Assembly: GCA_039000515.1 (NCBI GenBank)
Contig: JBCFYV010000100.1
Location: 50,620,587 to 50,684,586, forward strand
Length of the DNA: 64,000 bases
Direction of reading: 5' to 3'
Source of the DNA: Timema cristinae
Lineage: Eukaryota; Arthropoda; Insecta; Phasmatodea; Timematidae
The notes under the pieces were generated by a model. That model made no database searches, had not been told where the DNA came from, and saw nothing but the letters and a program-made list of their open reading frames with translations. Every line of letters begins with the position of its first letter. The stretch's first letter is position 1. Positions 60,703 to 64,000 of this stretch are shown here, piece by piece. Both the position numbers and the translations under genes were made by a program.

Positions 60703-60990
60703 AGGTGACCTGGTGGTCTAGGGGTAAGGTGTCAAGACTTTGTGTTGGGGGTCCGGGGTTCAATCCTCGGTCCCGGCACAGATTTATCTGATTGCCAAAC
60801 CCTTCCTTCACCTCTGACAATACGTGTATTAAACACAACTTGTGAATGTGTGGAATACCAGGCCTCCACCGTGGTTCGGATTCCACATTAAACTGTAGTT
60901 CCTCCATTTCATCTCACAATCACCCTACCATTACACATTAGTGTAAGTGCGTAAAACCCGAACGGGTAGTAAGATGCGGCAATAATAATA
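60703..60990 (+). mobile_element. SINE family B, full length
   Basis: Best complete copy. The head is tRNA-Glu-like (TGGTGGTCTAGGGGTAAGGT as A box, GGGGTTCAATCCTCGGTCCC as B box). The body is ATTTATCTGATTGCCAAACC, CACCTCTGACAATACGTG and CCACCGTGGTTCGGATTCCA. The tail is CATTAGTGTAAGTGCG, GAACGGGTAGTAAGATGCGG and (AAT)n. Confidence 0.92.
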
Positions 60991-61811
60991 TACTCCCTTT
61001 CACTCTTCACTTACAACACCCTTTACCATGCCAATGAGGAGTACGGGAAGTAAAACTACGAAACTTCTTATCTCAAAGTAAAGAGGAAAGCTCGCTGATA
61101 GTTTTCAACTATCTTAACATTTTATTTTGTGATCCTTTCAAAGAAATACTGTATTTATTAAATAAATCTAGAGTCCTTTTTAATCAAAACTAGTCTAATA
61201 GCTACGTAAATATGATTAAAAAGTCGTTAAAAATGAGCTAATATCACATTTTAGCAGCTTTGTTTCTATTAATAAAACTCTAACTATAGGGTTGTTAAGG
61301 AAACCCTGTGGGAATCTTTGAGCTTTATTCTGGCGTGAACCATATTTAGAAATAACGCACCGTAGAATTAAATATTGCGTTAGAGCTGAACGGCTGCGCG
61401 GCCATTTCTCGCTTACCGAGGCGGGCCCCTTAAGCCCCATATAGACTCCATATCCGTAGGTCCGAGGTCCGTAATCCTTAGAAACTATATCCGCCTTTAC
61501 AAAGTTCGTATCCTGAGTCACGTGATCGTGCCAACCAATGAGATAGTCGTAGAGATCTCATCCGATAAAACTCTTTAGAAGAAAGTCGTCTACAGCAAGG
61601 AGCAACCGACAAGGAGTCAGCTGATCAATAAAAGAAACTAAAACATGTTTTTTTGAGGAAACGTCTAGAATGTACTTGAAATGAAGTTTGTGCCATTACG
61701 GGTGCTGCCAACTTCACGGACCTCGTATGAACTATCCTCAAAAAGTTAAAGTTGATCCAACTTCTAAGACGGAGCCTTACGGACCATTCTGAAACTGTCA
61801 TATCGATATCT

Positions 61812-61839
61812 TACGGACTACGGACTACGGACTACGGAC
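61812..61839. repeat. TACGGAC microsatellite (4 units)
   Basis: Four perfect TACGGAC units. A related TCCGTAGGTCCGAGGTCCGT string lies inverted at about 61457-61476, so the two may be ends of one undefined element. Confidence 0.75.
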
Positions 61840-61914
61840 ACGTATTCTGTAGATGGGGTTATAGTATGGGAGGAGCTTCATGTGGTCGATCTTCCCTTGA
61901 GACAAATCTTACAA

Positions 61915-62030
61915 CGCTGGTTCGTCAAGGTTGCCAGTAGCTTCTTCTTACCCCAGCACAACATCTTCAAACATACTGTAACTGAAAGTGAGGAGGTTTG
62001 GCAACAGTTAACAGAGGCAAGATGAATCCT
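61915..62030. repeat. Dispersed repeat shared with 23480-23590 (inverted)
   Basis: GTTGCCAGTAGCTTCTTCTT, ACCCCAGCACAACATCTTC and GAGGTTTGGCAACAGTTAAC, reverse-complement partner of 23480-23590. Just left of the minisatellite. Confidence 0.65.
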
Positions 62031-62208
62031 CTCTCCACAAGACCTGCAGATCCCTCAGAGGGGGGCATATCTTTTTCAGAATGTTTTCTAAAATTCTAAT
62101 CACAATAGGTTATATGATTATGATGCAATTGTGTCTTAACATTAATTTTTAAACGTCGTTTAGACTAGAGTTCATGTGTCCGTTGGTCAATGTTGTCCCG
62201 CAGACTAT

Positions 62209-62636
62209 GATGTGAGGATCAGAGCTCAGTGGCTGAAAGGAGTGATGTGAGGATCAGAGCTCAGTGGCTGAAAGGAGTGATGTGAGGATCAGGGCTCAGT
62301 GGCTGAAAGGAGGAATGTGAGGATCAGGGCTCAGTGGCTGAAAGGAGTGATGTGAGGATCAGAGCTCAGTTGCTGAAAGGAGTGATGTGAGGATCAGAGC
62401 TCAGTGGCTGAAAGGAGTGATGTGAGGATCAGAGCTCAGTGGCTGAAAGGAGTGGTGTGGGATCAGAGCTCAGTGGTTGAAAGGAGTGGTGTGAGGATCA
62501 GAGCTCAGTGGCTGAAAGGAGTGATGTGAGGATCAGAGCTCAGTGGCTGAAAGGAGTGGTGTGAGGATCAGAGCTCAGTGGTTGAAAGGAGTGGTGTGAG
62601 GATCAGAGCTCAGTGGCTGAAAGGAGGAATGGGAGG
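62209..62636. repeat. 35-bp minisatellite, about 12 copies
   Basis: The unit is close to GATCAGAGCTCAGTGGCTGA plus AAGGAGTGATGTGAG. There are about twelve copies with a few point changes (GAGCTC or GGGCTC, GGCTG or GGTTG). The rightmost copy contains the stop codon and last codons of the chloride channel exon, so the array lies in, and may have arisen from, the 3' end of that exon. Confidence 0.95.
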
Positions 62637-62990
62637 ATCCTTCCAACGGAACTCCTCCTGGTAAGTGTAGTACGCGACCCAGTAGCAGAGGTTGAGGAGG
62701 CCGAATGACGCCGGGAACAAGATCCTGGCGACCCTGTCGATGTGCGACACGCTGTTGACGTGCCTCGCCACCGCGGCGGCCAACTCCGCCGACGGGCCCC
62801 TGCCACCTCCAACACAGGCGCCTTTCCCCACGGCGTGGCCCGCCTCTCGCTGCCTCTGCCGCCGATAGTTGTCGTCGCCCGCCAGACAGTAGAGCAGCTG
62901 ACGCCACTTGGGCACCCTGTGCTCGGTCTGGGTCTGACGGGTGACCCGCGTCCTCTGAGGGGGCGGAGGAGGGCTGTAACTGACGGGGTC
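62610..62990 (-). CDS. Cys-loop ligand-gated chloride channel, last exon with M4
   Basis: After the acceptor TTTCCCCGTTTCAG|GAC one frame stays open to a TGA at 62610-62612. It encodes the end of the M3-M4 intracellular loop (proline run, RTRVTRQTQTEHRVPKWRQL, then YRRQRQREAGHAVG) followed by RHVNSVSHIDRVARILFPAS and FGLLNLCYWVAYYTY, the typical IDR-x-AR-x-LFP entry and fourth membrane helix of pentameric chloride channels (glycine/GABA/histamine/pH-gated group). The tail is short (QEEFRWKDPPIPPFSH), and its stop lies inside the first unit of a minisatellite. Extracellular domain and M1-M3 are not in the window. It most resembles arthropod pHCl or HisCl subunits, but the subtype cannot be settled. 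Confidence 0.9.
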   Translation of the reverse strand, partial: DPVSYSPPPPPQRTRVTRQTQTEHRVPKWRQLLYCLAGDDNYRRQRQREAGHAVGKGACVGGGRGPSAELAAAVARHVNSVSHIDRVARILFPASFGLLNLCYWVAYYTYQEEFRWKDPPIPPFSH

Positions 62991-63179
62991 CTGAAACGGG
63001 GAAACAACCACTCCCGTCAACAGTTGCCTAACAGGAGCATTTGACAACACACCTGTGAGTTCTGAACAGGGATTCAAACTGTGAAATTAGGTGGTCTAAT
63101 GTTGTACCAACTTAGCGAAATCTTACCCAAATCTGATGAAACCGCTTCCCCCACGCATGGTGATTTAAAGTCAAGGATT

Positions 63180-63740
63180 TCAGATTTGGTTTCTTTAGAA
63201 ATTCTCGTCACTCGCATACTAAAGTGTTCAAGACTATGAGGATTCAAGGAATGAAGTATTTGATGGACAGAGGAGAATGGATATCGAAGGATTGAATGTT
63301 GAGGACTCAAGAAATCTAGGTTCTGAGGATTTTAGGAACTAAAGATTCGATAAATCACAAAATTGAGGTTTCTAGAAACCCATGTTTAAGAGGATTTGAG
63401 GATTGAAGATTCCAGGAATTAAGGGTCTGCTGTTTGGGAAATCAAGGTTTTGATAATTATAAATTGAGGATCCTTGGCACTGAAGGAATGAGGATTTAAG
63501 GAATCAAGGATTTGAGTATTATAGGATTGAGACTTCCATGAACCGAGAGATGGCTGTTTAAAGATTCGAGGATTTGTGAAATTTAGGATTGAGGGTTTTA
63601 GGAACCGAGTGATTGAGGATTCCAGGAACCGAAGGATTGAGGGTTTAAGAAATTTAGTGTTTATGGATTTCATGAACCGAGAGATCTGAGGAATCGAGGG
63701 TTTGAGGATATGAGGATATGAGGATCTCTTCAAGTAAAAA
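63180..63740. repeat. Degenerate short-period repeat (GAGGATT/AGGAACCGA)
   Basis: Many imperfect runs of words such as GAGGATT, AAGGATTTGAGG and AGGAACCGAG spaced about 15-30 bp apart. On the minus strand this yields meaningless FLKPSI-like peptide repeats. It fills the presumed last intron of the channel gene. Confidence 0.75.
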
Positions 63741-63853
63741 ACTAAACGTCTACTAAGAGTAAAGGTTCGGCTCACATTGTAAATGGGACAAATAAGCGAG
63801 CTTCGACGCCGGCCCGCCCTCATAGAAGGACCGTTACCGGAGTCCTGTGTCAC

Positions 63854-63949
63854 CTCCGAGCCAACCACAAGTCCTCCCAGGATCTCCTCAATGGGACCCT
63901 CCGCGTCCTCCCACTCCTCCTCGTCTATGGGGATCTCGCCGCTGCCAAC
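63854..63949 (-). CDS. Possible M3-M4 loop exon of the same channel
   Basis: A 96-nt candidate exon: acceptor CGTCGTCAG|GTT and donor TCGGAG|GTGACA, 32 codons, phase 0 at both ends, matching the phase-0 start of the M4 exon. It encodes a very acidic segment (VGSGEIPIDEEEWEDAEGPI and EEILGGLVVG). Its GC content is high against the AT-rich repeats on its low-coordinate side. An alternative donor 14 nt further on (CTCCG|GTAACG) would give the wrong phase. I do not recognise the peptide. It is placed by splice logic and position only. Confidence 0.45.
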
Positions 63950-64000
63950 CTGACGACGAACAAACACATCCTCATTCAACTCAACTACCTTTTAGTTGAG

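Noticed and set aside
62575..62907. Alternative frames over the channel exon (110 and 134 codons)
   Set aside because: High-GC shadows. Only the frame that holds the IDR-x-AR-x-LFP motif and the M4 helix matches a known family.
63419..63979. 186-aa minus-strand protein
   Set aside because: Its first third may be a real exon; the rest is degenerate repeat read through as FLKPSI-like units.

Overview
This is AT-rich animal nuclear DNA: spliced genes with 0.4-7 kb introns, dense tRNA-derived SINEs, LINE tails, MITEs, a hAT transposon and long homopolymers. There are no bacterial operons. An arthropod is the best fit, because the adenylate cyclase is of the Ac13E/ADCY9 type, the Cys-loop channel resembles arthropod chloride channels, and short SINEs are very numerous. 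The species cannot be named from this sequence.

Layout. (1) 1050-8729, minus strand: six coding exons of a FAXDC2-like membrane di-iron fatty acid hydroxylase, about 341 aa, with splice phases that all join. (2) 8.7-33.6 kb: no host gene seen. It holds SINE clusters, a hAT transposon (12008-14530) with nested insertions, LINE scraps, and long stretches in which nothing is recognised. (3) 33604-55888, minus strand: eight coding exons of an ADCY9/Ac13E-type adenylate cyclase, about 1369 aa. Its frames close exactly (4110 nt) if one missing base in exon 2 is counted. (4) 45624-46584, plus strand: an intronless deoxyribose-phosphate aldolase (DERA) gene nested in the largest intron of the cyclase. 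(5) 62610-63949, minus strand: the last exon (M4) of a Cys-loop ligand-gated chloride channel, plus a possible loop exon. The rest of that gene lies beyond the right edge.

The host genes show no pathway link to each other. The most unusual structure is in the cyclase. The 3' end of exon 3, with its 5' splice site, is present five times in tandem (43101-43525), so one real donor is followed by four near-copies in the intron. Second is the set of single-base indels that break otherwise well conserved exons of the hydroxylase, the cyclase and the aldolase. These suggest an assembly with leftover indel errors rather than three pseudogenes. The repeat landscape is also informative: at least two SINE families with different tRNA heads carry the same 3' tail, and a third shares its tail with a LINE.
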